Positions 32,526 through 40,583 of a stretch of DNA of 40,583 nt are shown here, piece after piece (the first letter of the stretch is position 1; each line of letters opens with the position of its first letter). Position numbers and translations under genes: made by a program. The stretch lies in NCBI GenBank assembly GCA_017396895.1, contig JAFQKN010000180.1, forward strand, positions 1-40,583, read 5' to 3'. The DNA is from Clostridia bacterium (GTDB taxonomy: Bacteria > Bacillota > Clostridia > Oscillospirales > Acutalibacteraceae). The notes beneath the pieces were generated by a model. That model saw only the letters and a list, made by a program, of their open reading frames with translations, did no database searches and was not told the DNA's origin.

Positions 32526-33696
32526 TATTAAGGTTGAACAGATCAATGATAATTATGAGGTTGTTGAAGATTATGGCGAAATCCTTAGCAAAAACGAAGT
32601 TAAGGATATTTTACTTAAACACTTCAAGAAGACTGTATATAAAAATGGTTGCTTGTATGGTGAAAAATCAGACATAAAATATTGTATCTATTTTAAGAAC
32701 ATAAGTTATTTAGGAACTCCACATCCTTTTTTCAAGAAAAGAATTCAAATCGGAGATAATTTCAAGGAAATATACAAGCAAAATGAGAAATATGGTATTA
32801 AAACTCTGTTAATAGGTGTTTATAAATACAAGAAAACTCTGTTGTTTGTAGATTTTGACACTACAAAGTATGTAACCAATAAATCGCACAACTCATCCGC
32901 TCATGTATATACGATAGATTTAAAAAACGGATTGGTTTTTGGTGTTTTTCAGAAAGAGGATATCAAAGGAAATCTTATTACGGTCTTTACTGCTAACAAT
33001 GTTGAAAAGTATTTGGAAAGCAAACTGATTGGTGAGGTTGATTTGCGATTAGGCTTTATAACAATTTTGGATGATTTTTATGCATCATTATCAAAACACT
33101 GGTTTGGCATAGAAGCATATCAAGAAATGATTACTGCTCACTTTAACAATGCATTTCAGCCCGAATGGCCTGGTTTCTATCATGAGTTCAAACTTGATAC
33201 ATACATAAAAGAGCATCCAGATGCAAGTGCAGATATTCAGTACAAACAAAATAAAGGCGCGGGAGAAATTGATTTGGATTTATTTTTTCCCAAAGTTAAC
33301 ACATATGGTGATCTAAAAGCACACAGTAATGATTCTTCCGGTATACAAGGAAATGATTGGAATACGATAATGCGTGTATTAGAAAAAGACAGCATCTACT
33401 ATATTGTTCTAAATCACGACACCGAAAAGGATTTCAACCACAAAAACGAAGTTACAATCTTTTGGAACACGAAATTAGGTAAAAAAAATCTTTTGAGTTA
33501 TGCAAATAAAATGAAACATTCTGTCAAATTGACATCCTATTGTATTCTTGAAATTAATAAATTCAACAAACAGTATTTGGATGTGTTTCATCAAGGTCAC
33601 AATAGTGACGGAAGCCCCAGAAATCCCAAAATTAAAATTAGTAACAAAAACATAAGTAATTTTTTAATTCATCAATGGCATTTTAATGCAGATTGA
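32512..33696 (+). CDS. Putative type II restriction endonuclease, PD-(D/E)XK-like
   Basis: A 394-residue protein that I cannot place in a named restriction enzyme family. It lies between two cytosine methyltransferases, which makes a restriction endonuclease the likely role. A candidate PD-(D/E)XK core is E252/D254/D256 (GAGEIDLDLFF) followed by D267-L-K269 (GDLKAH), within reach of each other as in this fold. The N-terminal ~150 residues may hold target recognition. ATG 32512 is used because GGAGG at 32501-32505 is 6 bases upstream. Other nuclease or DNA-binding roles remain possible. Confidence 0.65.
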   Translation: MIYSNIKVEQINDNYEVVEDYGEILSKNEVKDILLKHFKKTVYKNGCLYGEKSDIKYCIYFKNISYLGTPHPFFKKRIQIGDNFKEIYKQNEKYGIKTLLIGVYKYKKTLLFVDFDTTKYVTNKSHNSSAHVYTIDLKNGLVFGVFQKEDIKGNLITVFTANNVEKYLESKLIGEVDLRLGFITILDDFYASLSKHWFGIEAYQEMITAHFNNAFQPEWPGFYHEFKLDTYIKEHPDASADIQYKQNKGAGEIDLDLFFPKVNTYGDLKAHSNDSSGIQGNDWNTIMRVLEKDSIYYIVLNHDTEKDFNHKNEVTIFWNTKLGKKNLLSYANKMKHSVKLTSYCILEINKFNKQYLDVFHQGHNSDGSPRNPKIKISNKNISNFLIHQWHFNAD

Positions 33697-33734
33697 CATA
33701 AAAATATTAATTAATATGACACCTGAGGTGAAAA

Positions 33735-34907
33735 ATGGACAGTTTTAGGTTTATAGATTTATTCTCCGGAATAGGCGGTTTTCACCAAGCGATGGAAAAT
33801 CTTGGCGGTAAATGTGTTTTTGCATCAGAGATTGATGCTCACTGTATAAAAACCTACTATAACAATTATAAAATTAATGCGGATTTTGACATAAGAACGG
33901 TTGCGGCAGAAAGTATTCCTACTCATGATGTTTTATGTGCAGGATTTCCTTGTCAGGCATTTTCAAAGGCTGGTTTTCAAAAAGGTATGAGCGACACACG
34001 AGGAACACTTTTCTTTGAAATTGAAAGAATCTTAAAATATCATAAAACCAAATATATCATTCTTGAAAATGTAAGAAATTTAATTTCTCATGACAAAGGA
34101 AACACTTGGAACACCATTCATAGTCATCTCAAAGCATTAGGCTACCGATTAACTCCGATACCGATAATTATTAGTCCTCACCAATTTGGAATCCCGCAAC
34201 TTCGAGAACGTGTTGTCATTTTGGGAGTTTATGATCCAAACAACAACGACAAAAGCCTTGAGATTAAATTTGATAAGTTATTATCAAAAGAAGACAACTC
34301 AATTTATAGTGTTTTAGATGATTGCAAAGTTGATGATAAATACTATATCAGCGCAAAGGAAGAGTTTGTTTTAACCGCTTGGGATGAGTTTTATAAAGGA
34401 ATTAACGAAACAGTAATTGGTTTTCCAATTTGGGCAGAATTTTTCAAAGACAAAGATTCGGAAGAAGATTTTCCAGCATGGAAAAAGGAGTTCATCAAAA
34501 AGAATAAAGCACTTTATCTCTCAAACAAGGCATTTATTGATGAATGGTTGGAAAAGTATCACAATTTAGAAAGTTTTACCCCTACCCAAAGAAAAATGGA
34601 ATGGCAGGCAGGTGATAAGATAACAACATTGTGGGAAGGCGTGATTCAATTTAGACCTTCAGGAATTAGAGTAAAGACTCCTTCAACTTTTCCCGCATTA
34701 GTTGCAATGGTTCAAATTCCCATTATCGGTCGATACAAACGTAGGCTCACTATCAAAGAAGTTGCTAGATTACAGAGTTTTTCTGACACATTTATACCTG
34801 ACACGGATGACCATCAAGCATATAAGCAGTTTGGCAATGCTGTTAATGTTGTGGTCATTGAACAGGTTGCAAAAAAACTTTTTAATATAGACTGTCAACA
34901 TCATTGA
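33735..34907 (+). CDS. DNA (cytosine-5) methyltransferase 2
   Basis: A 390-residue C5-cytosine methyltransferase distinct from the first. Motif I DLFSGIGGFHQA (about 8-19), catalytic GFPCQAFSKAG (about 70-80), ENVRNL (about 110), PQLRERVVILG and the closing QFGNAVNVVVIEQVA are present. The recognition region (about 190-310) is longer and unlike that of methyltransferase 1, so they should methylate different strands or sites. Two cytosine methyltransferases in one system usually mean an asymmetric target. The gene starts 38 bases after the nuclease gene and ends the operon. Confidence 0.93.
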   Translation: MDSFRFIDLFSGIGGFHQAMENLGGKCVFASEIDAHCIKTYYNNYKINADFDIRTVAAESIPTHDVLCAGFPCQAFSKAGFQKGMSDTRGTLFFEIERILKYHKTKYIILENVRNLISHDKGNTWNTIHSHLKALGYRLTPIPIIISPHQFGIPQLRERVVILGVYDPNNNDKSLEIKFDKLLSKEDNSIYSVLDDCKVDDKYYISAKEEFVLTAWDEFYKGINETVIGFPIWAEFFKDKDSEEDFPAWKKEFIKKNKALYLSNKAFIDEWLEKYHNLESFTPTQRKMEWQAGDKITTLWEGVIQFRPSGIRVKTPSTFPALVAMVQIPIIGRYKRRLTIKEVARLQSFSDTFIPDTDDHQAYKQFGNAVNVVVIEQVAKKLFNIDCQHH

Positions 34908-34968
34908 TCCTTTGTTTTATCGATCCTTGAGTTTTTGATTTAATAAAAAAATAGAATTCTATTTCCCC

Positions 34969-35002
34969 AAAGCCAAGTGCAATAAAAAATGCACTTGGCT
35001 TT
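34969..35002. terminator. Terminator after the restriction-modification operon
   Basis: AAAGCCAAGTGCA (34969-34981) pairs perfectly with TGCACTTGGCTTT (34990-35002), 13 bp. It has weak T runs on both strands. Confidence 0.8.
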
Positions 35003-35032
35003 AATAAACTGCATCAAGTATAATTAAATTAA

Positions 35033-35077
35033 CTGTAAAAAATAAAAAGCCGAAAAACCTGTGCGTTTTCCGGCTTT
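35033..35077 (-). terminator. Terminator of the export-protein gene, containing the right flanking near-repeat
   Basis: On the minus strand AAAGCCG with AAAA pairs with TTTT and CGGCTTT (35046-35077, one bulged base), followed by T-rich sequence. Positions 35033-35053 match the left flank of the island. Confidence 0.75.
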
Positions 35078-35093
35078 ATTTACTAATATAGTA

Positions 35094-35630
35094 TCAGAAA
35101 TTGAAAATGGCACCCAGACCGTAGGTGACGGCGGCCATGATGGCATCGGCAATAAACACACCCAATGCAACAATGGGAAGCGCTTTCTTAAAATCGATAT
35201 GAAGAAGGGCTGCAAACAGTGAACCCGTCCATGCACCGGTACCGGGAAGCGGAATTGCAACAAAGAGAAGCAATCCCCACTGTTTGTAACGCAGAATTTT
35301 ATCCTTATTCTTTTCTGTTTTGCCTTCGAGTTTTTCGATGAACTTTGTGAGGATATTATGCTTTTTCATAAAAGCAAAGATCTGACGGATGAGCAACAGA
35401 ATAAACGGAACGGGGATCATATTACCGATATAGGAAATCAGAAACGAACTCAAAAAAGGAAGTTCAAACAGTTTTGCGGCCACCATTGCACCGCGGCACT
35501 CAAGCACGGGCAACAAGGAAGTCAGAAAAACGATCAGTTCTTTTGCCGTACCGTCGGCAAACAGGGAGGTAAACCAATATACCAAACCGTCAGAAAAACC
35601 GTTTTGTGCAATAAACTCAGACAGTCCCAT
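35094..35630 (-). CDS. Small multidrug export-family membrane protein
   Basis: A 178-residue protein of the COG2426/Sm_multidrug_ex family with about four or five membrane segments. Diagnostic blocks are LPVLECRGAMVAAKLF (about 41-56), YIGNMIPVPFILL (about 67-79) and RYKQWGLLLFVAIPLPGTGAWTGSLFAALL (about 113-142). The family name rests on a single association and the true substrate is unknown. AAGGAGAAT precedes the start, which lies inside the end of the fused Nudix gene (14-base overlap), so the two are co-translated. Confidence 0.85.
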   Translation of the reverse strand: MGLSEFIAQNGFSDGLVYWFTSLFADGTAKELIVFLTSLLPVLECRGAMVAAKLFELPFLSSFLISYIGNMIPVPFILLLIRQIFAFMKKHNILTKFIEKLEGKTEKNKDKILRYKQWGLLLFVAIPLPGTGAWTGSLFAALLHIDFKKALPIVALGVFIADAIMAAVTYGLGAIFNF

Positions 35631-36360
35631 ATAAATTCTCCTTGATCATAAAATCATTCACCTGCATCAAGATCGACTTATCGTTGTCGAATTTGAGCAT
35701 TTCGAGCGCATCCGCATAGCGAAGCCATATATAGTCTTCAATTTCTTCTTTTTGGATCACGGTCTGCGTGTCCTTTGTGGTCGCAAGGAAAACTTCCACC
35801 CGTTTTTCGACCGTCCCGCCGATCTTATACTGCGATTCACAGCGGAAGCCTTCAATAATATCTATATGCAGGCCCGTTTCTTCCAAGACCTCTCGATAAG
35901 CGGTCTGTTCGGGTGTTTCTCCGTTTTCCATGTGACCTTTGGGGAATCCCCAGTTGTTTGATCGCTTGTTTTTGATAAGCAAAAAGCGTTTTTCTTCGTT
36001 GATGGTGCGCAAAACCACTGCTCCGCAGGAATGTTCATAAAGACAATCCAGCGTATAACTGCCGACAGGTTCGGCAAACTTGAGCACTTTTTCGATCTCA
36101 ATATTGATCCGCCGCATATTTTTCGGTGCAACAACAAGCAGACTGCGGCCGCCTTCCTTGCGGTGCAAAACAGCAATAATTCTTCCTTCAAAGACGCGGA
36201 CGGGATGATTCACACCTAATATATACGCTCCCATCACAAAGGTCTTTTTATCTCTTTGCATTTCGGTAACACCGAAATTCAGCAAATAGCGCACTCCCGT
36301 ACGGGAGTCACGGAAGTTGCAAGGTTTTGTCACCTTCACCCTTACAATCTTACCTAACAT
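35617..36360 (-). CDS. Pyrophosphatase-like domain fused to a Nudix hydrolase
   Basis: A 247-residue two-domain protein. Residues 3-95 resemble the small clostridial inorganic-pyrophosphatase-like domain (GKIVRVKVTKP, AYILGVNHPVRVFEGRIIAVLHR, LLVVAPK). Where relatives have DAYILGV this protein has GAYILGV (Gly44), so an acidic residue is missing and the domain may bind without cleaving. Residues about 100-247 form a Nudix hydrolase with a complete box G142-x5-E148-x7-R156-E157-V-x-E160-E161-x-G163, so the second domain should be active, perhaps on nucleoside diphosphate derivatives. Start ATG 36360 is set by CGGAGAAAAAAA. A consensus promoter lies upstream. Confidence 0.78.
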   Translation of the reverse strand: MLGKIVRVKVTKPCNFRDSRTGVRYLLNFGVTEMQRDKKTFVMGAYILGVNHPVRVFEGRIIAVLHRKEGGRSLLVVAPKNMRRINIEIEKVLKFAEPVGSYTLDCLYEHSCGAVVLRTINEEKRFLLIKNKRSNNWGFPKGHMENGETPEQTAYREVLEETGLHIDIIEGFRCESQYKIGGTVEKRVEVFLATTKDTQTVIQKEEIEDYIWLRYADALEMLKFDNDKSILMQVNDFMIKENLYGTV

Positions 36361-36390
36361 TTTTTTCTCCGATGAACACAAATATATTGT

Positions 36391-36419
36391 ATTATACACA
36401 TAAACCTGCCTGCTTGCAA
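36391..36419 (-). promoter_or_regulatory. Promoter of the Nudix-fusion operon
   Basis: On the minus strand, TTGCAA (36419-36414), 17 bases, TATAAT (36396-36391). A perfect 14-base palindrome, CTGCTTGCAAGCAG (36410-36423), covers the -35 box and may be an operator. Confidence 0.75.
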
Positions 36420-36512
36420 GCAGTTTTTCTGTTTTTTAAACTTATTTTTACTTTTTTCATTCAATATATTGTCAATTGTTTGCTTCGGCTCGCATTTTTA
36501 CAAAAAAAATGA

Positions 36513-36541
36513 TTGTACTTTGTGTCATTATCGTGTAAAAT
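36513..36541 (+). promoter_or_regulatory. Promoter of the LCP gene
   Basis: TTGTAC (36513-36518), 17 bases, TAAAAT (36536-36541). Confidence 0.6.
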
Positions 36542-36605
36542 AAAATTTGTGTAGCCTTTTTTGCAAACAATAAAATAAATTACATATAAGGAAATGATTA
36601 CCGCG

Positions 36606-37691
36606 ATGCAAAATACCCCTTCCTCTGAAAGACCAAACACGAGAAAAAGCGTGCCTTTGCAAAAAAGCGGTGCTACGGCAAACGGCAGTCAAACGCAAAA
36701 ACAAACGCCTCATACCGCGCAAAAGCAGACGCAACCCGCCGCGCAACAACCAAACAACAGCAAAAAGAAAAAAAATAAAAAGTATTACGTGGAATGGAAA
36801 AAAGTATTCTGTTTCCTTCTTGTTGTCATTCTTTTGTTCGGCGGCACACTCGGTGCATTTCTCAAGTTGCACGTTTTTGCCGAGTACGAACACAGCCAGG
36901 TAACATACGGCGATTCCGTTGACCGCAGTACACTTGTTTCGTCACCGTTTGTGAAAAACATTTTGCTGATCGGGCAGGATATCAATGACATTGACGTGGA
37001 TTCCAGAAGCGACACGATGATGCTCATTTCGCTTGACGTGAAACACTGCCGCATCAATATGGTTTCTTTTTTGCGAGACACTTATTGTGAAATTCCCGGT
37101 TACTACCCCACAAAACTCAATGCCGCTTGCAGTTTCGGCGGTCCGTCTCTATTGATTGAAACACTGGAATACAATTACAATATTAAAATTGACGGCTATG
37201 CCCGTGTCGGGTTTGATCTGTTGGAGATCATCATAGATGCCATCGGAGGTGTAACGATCCCCGAAATCGACGAAACGGAATCTGCCGCCCTGAAAGCCAG
37301 TTTCAAAGTCGATATTGCCCCCGGCACAAACGTACACATGGACGGCAAACACGCACTGATGTATTGCCGCATCCGTAAATACCAATCCGATTTTTACCGC
37401 ACCGAACGTCAGCGCGAAGTCATTTCGCAGATCATCAAAGGCATAGCGGTTGATGATATTGTTCCGCTTCTGCAGGTAGTGCCGGATCTGCTCAGCCGCA
37501 TCGATTGCAGTTTCAGCGAATGGGAACTGACAGCCATTGCCGCGCAGGCCGTTTTGTGCATGATCGGCGGCATTGAACAACAGCATATTCCCGCCGACGG
37601 CACATGGTGGGATGAAACGATCAACGGCCAGGCCGTATTGCAGATTCATTGGGACGAAAACAGAGCCATATTAAAAGATTTTTTGTATTGA
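36606..37691 (+). CDS. LytR-CpsA-Psr (LCP) family protein
   Basis: A 361-residue cell-envelope protein that links anionic glycopolymers to peptidoglycan. A cytoplasmic Gln/Thr/Asn/Lys-rich tail (residues 1-60) is followed by one membrane helix (about 68-88) and the extracellular LCP domain with NILLIGQDIND, SDTMMLISLD, SFLRDTY (Arg-Asp-Thr), YGGP-like FGGPSLLIETLEYNY and the RKYQSDFYRTERQREVI block. ATG 36606 is preferred; the in-frame ATG at 36594 is only one base from AAGGA (36588-36592), which gives 36606 a rather long 13-base spacer, so 36594 is a possible alternative. Confidence 0.88.
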   Translation: MQNTPSSERPNTRKSVPLQKSGATANGSQTQKQTPHTAQKQTQPAAQQPNNSKKKKNKKYYVEWKKVFCFLLVVILLFGGTLGAFLKLHVFAEYEHSQVTYGDSVDRSTLVSSPFVKNILLIGQDINDIDVDSRSDTMMLISLDVKHCRINMVSFLRDTYCEIPGYYPTKLNAACSFGGPSLLIETLEYNYNIKIDGYARVGFDLLEIIIDAIGGVTIPEIDETESAALKASFKVDIAPGTNVHMDGKHALMYCRIRKYQSDFYRTERQREVISQIIKGIAVDDIVPLLQVVPDLLSRIDCSFSEWELTAIAAQAVLCMIGGIEQQHIPADGTWWDETINGQAVLQIHWDENRAILKDFLY

Positions 37692-37697
37692 GGTTAA

Positions 37698-39197
<1,500 letters not shown>

Positions 39198-39217
39198 AAC
39201 AGATAGGAGAATGCATG

Positions 39218-39952
39218 ATGGCAAACTGTCCGAAATGCAATTATCATTTAAAACCGTGGAACATCAAGGCTGAATGCCCCGCTTGCGGAGTAAACATTCC
39301 GAATTACAACTGGGAAGAACGGCTGGAAGAAGATGCCCGCCGATCGGAAGAATCTTTCGCAAAACTGCGCATTCATATCGCTAACTTTAAAGACACGTTG
39401 ATCGGCAACCGTTTACGAATAGCAAGGCTTGTTTTTGTGTTCGTACCGTTGGTGCTCATCGTACTGCCGTATGCGTGGATCGACATTCAACTCCCGTTTG
39501 TAAGCGGTACGAATACGGTAAGCCTTTTAACGGTTGTGCTGATGCTCATTAAGAATTTCGATATCAACGCCATACTCGCAATGGCTACGGGTTCACACAT
39601 CGGTTCTTCCGTATTGCCGTTGGTATTAAGCCTTGTGCTGATGGTGCTCTCTATCGTAGCCGGTGTTGTCAATTTCCTGCTGACGCTCATTCGCGCGCAC
39701 CGCAAAGGCTTCATCGGCAACGTGGTCTGCTGTGTTTTAAGTACCTTGTTCGTAGCGGCTTCGGGAATCTGCTGGCAGGTTTTCGTTGACCGTTTTGCAA
39801 CCACCGACCTTGCTCATATTCTGACGTCAAGTGCATGGGGACCGTGCATTTTCATCGGCATTCTTCTGTTCGGATTGAATGTCGGATTGAACATTGCCGT
39901 AGGAATGCAGTTGCAAAAAGAACAAAGAACAAACAAAACAAAACAGTCATAA
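39218..39952 (+). CDS. Zinc-ribbon membrane protein of unknown function
   Basis: A 244-residue protein. An N-terminal zinc ribbon, CPKC at about residues 4-7 and CPAC at about 20-23, precedes a charged helix (about 30-65) and about four membrane segments. I do not recognise the family. GATAGGAGAAT precedes two in-frame ATGs (39215, 39218); 39218 has the better 8-base spacing. It lies 20 bases after the GH51 gene and ends before the riboswitch leader. Confidence 0.75.
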   Translation: MANCPKCNYHLKPWNIKAECPACGVNIPNYNWEERLEEDARRSEESFAKLRIHIANFKDTLIGNRLRIARLVFVFVPLVLIVLPYAWIDIQLPFVSGTNTVSLLTVVLMLIKNFDINAILAMATGSHIGSSVLPLVLSLVLMVLSIVAGVVNFLLTLIRAHRKGFIGNVVCCVLSTLFVAASGICWQVFVDRFATTDLAHILTSSAWGPCIFIGILLFGLNVGLNIAVGMQLQKEQRTNKTKQS

Positions 39953-40006
39953 CAACCCGACCTTTGGACACTTTTACCAATTTGTTACCATTTTTGTTTT
40001 TGCTTA

Positions 40007-40036
40007 TTGACAGGCAAGCCTGCAATATGATAAAAT
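40007..40036 (+). promoter_or_regulatory. Promoter of the Mn2+-riboswitch leader
   Basis: TTGACA (40007-40012), 18 bases, TAAAAT (40031-40036) with an extended -10 TGA. Confidence 0.65.
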
Positions 40037-40057
40037 AAATCTGCTAAAAAAATACTT

Positions 40058-40156
40058 TCCATGAGGGAGTAGTTTGCGTGCAAAAAAACGGCACGTTTCA
40101 AGTCAACACCATGACCGTAAAAAGTCTGGCTTGAATGAAAGAACGAGACTCATGCG
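40058..40156 (+). ncRNA. yybP-ykoY (manganese) riboswitch
   Basis: The leader contains the family's conserved elements: GGGAGTAG (40065-40072), AAGTCAACA, then GACC...GTCTGGC and TGAATGAAAGAACGAGAC at the 3' side. P1 is CATGAG (40060-40065) paired with CTCATG (40149-40154). The same CTCATG also forms the 5' arm of a 14-bp terminator, so P1 and the terminator are mutually exclusive: Mn2+ should stabilise P1 and turn the ATPase on. The downstream P-type ATPase fits other members of this riboswitch class. Confidence 0.85.
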
Positions 40157-40192
40157 AAACGCGGCCCCGCTTCGTTTCGCATGAGTTTTTTT
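40148..40192 (+). terminator. Riboswitch-controlled terminator
   Basis: ACTCATGCGAAACG (40148-40161) pairs perfectly with CGTTTCGCATGAGT (40173-40186), then seven T residues. It shares the CTCATG strand with the riboswitch P1. Confidence 0.9.
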
Positions 40193-40251
40193 GAACGCTG
40201 AACGTTTCCGGGAAAGCAACACAAAGAAATTTTGAAAGGAAGGTTTTGCAG

Positions 40252-40583
40252 ATGAGTTATTATCTCGTCAGCAAGGAGGACGTTCTCAAAAAGATCGATG
40301 CCTCCGAAGGCGGTTTAACCACCGCACAGGCAAATGAGCGAATTGAAAAGTACGGCAAAAACAAGCTCAAAGAAGCGGAAAAGGAAAGCCTTTTCAAAAA
40401 ATTCATCAAGTCTCTTGCAGACCCGATGATCATTATGCTTCTTGCAGCAGCCGGCATCACCATCGTCACCACTTTCATTGAACGCAAGGCCGCAGGTGAA
40501 CCCATTACGGGCACAGACCTCGCAGACTTCTTTATCATCCTTGTTGTTGTTATCATCAACACCGTTCTCTCCCTCGTACAGGA
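40252..40583 (+). CDS. N-terminal part of a cation P-type ATPase (partial)
   Basis: The first 110 residues of a P2-type (Ca2+/Mn2+-transporting, PacL/PMCA-like) ATPase, cut by the window end. The N-terminal cation-ATPase domain is recognised by the GLTTAQANERIEKYGKNKL block (about 20-38), then KKFIKSLADPMIIMLLAAAGITIV, the first membrane helix and the start of the second. The phosphorylation motif DKTGT would lie beyond the window. AAAGGAAGG precedes ATG 40252. The Mn2+ riboswitch points to manganese (or calcium) export as the job. Confidence 0.85.
   Translation, partial: MSYYLVSKEDVLKKIDASEGGLTTAQANERIEKYGKNKLKEAEKESLFKKFIKSLADPMIIMLLAAAGITIVTTFIERKAAGEPITGTDLADFFIILVVVIINTVLSLVQ

Noticed and set aside
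36410-36428. The palindrome near 36410 as a plus-strand terminator, because T residues follow it
   Set aside because: The stem is only 5 bp with a four-base loop, and no plus-strand gene ends upstream; the promoter-operator reading fits better.

Overview
The window looks like chromosome of a low-to-mid GC Gram-positive anaerobe of the Clostridia, most likely an Oscillospiraceae/Ruminococcaceae-type gut bacterium. This is inferred from lipobox lipoproteins, strong GGAGG ribosome sites, HprK, WhiA, GPH sugar symporters, ECF-type vitamin uptake and the gene content; no rRNA or marker gene fixes the species. I saw no tRNA, rRNA, CRISPR array or transposase.

Layout. 1-2 kb: the end of a Pro/Gln-rich protein and an overlapping YhgE-type lipoprotein. 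2.2-4 kb: PncC (CinA C-terminal) and an exported alkaline phosphatase. 4-8.1 kb: a tight run of citrate synthase, a DUF1624-type membrane acyltransferase, a ThiF/MoeB-like adenylyltransferase and an Eis-like acetyltransferase, then a YhhN membrane protein. 8.9-13.9 kb (minus): a complete branched-chain amino acid ABC importer, livK-livH-livM-livG-livF, with a hairpin between livK and livH. 14.1 kb: a DtxR/MntR-type regulator. 14.5-15.8 kb (minus): a cobalamin-riboswitch-controlled pair, a DUF4430 lipoprotein and an ECF S-component-like membrane protein. 15.9-22.3 kb: a GPH symporter, a VanY-type carboxypeptidase, an M28 peptidase with membrane segments, an unknown lipoprotein and azlC-azlD. 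22.4-29.4 kb: hprK, ROK glucokinase, murB, whiA, a prolyl-tRNA editing protein and a large unknown exported protein. 29.4-29.7 kb: a regular short-repeat array. 29.8-31.3 kb (minus): a second GPH symporter. 31.4-35.0 kb: an AT-rich restriction-modification island (two C5-cytosine methyltransferases around a PD-(D/E)XK protein). 35.1-36.4 kb (minus): a small-multidrug-export-family protein and a pyrophosphatase-like/Nudix fusion. 36.6-40 kb: an LCP protein, a GH51 arabinofuranosidase and a zinc-ribbon membrane protein. The window ends in a P-type ATPase behind a yybP-ykoY (Mn2+) riboswitch with its own terminator.

The best candidates for something underdescribed are: (1) the cobalamin-riboswitch / DUF4430 lipoprotein / S-component operon, which reads as a B12-capture and uptake module; (2) the four-unit GGTCTCCCC repeat array at 29.5-29.7 kb, whose copies lie in different reading frames and so act as nucleic acid, not protein; (3) the restriction-modification island with near-repeated flanks; and (4) the pyrophosphatase-like/Nudix fusion, whose first domain lacks an expected acidic residue. 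Functions are assigned from motifs by eye; no database search was run.
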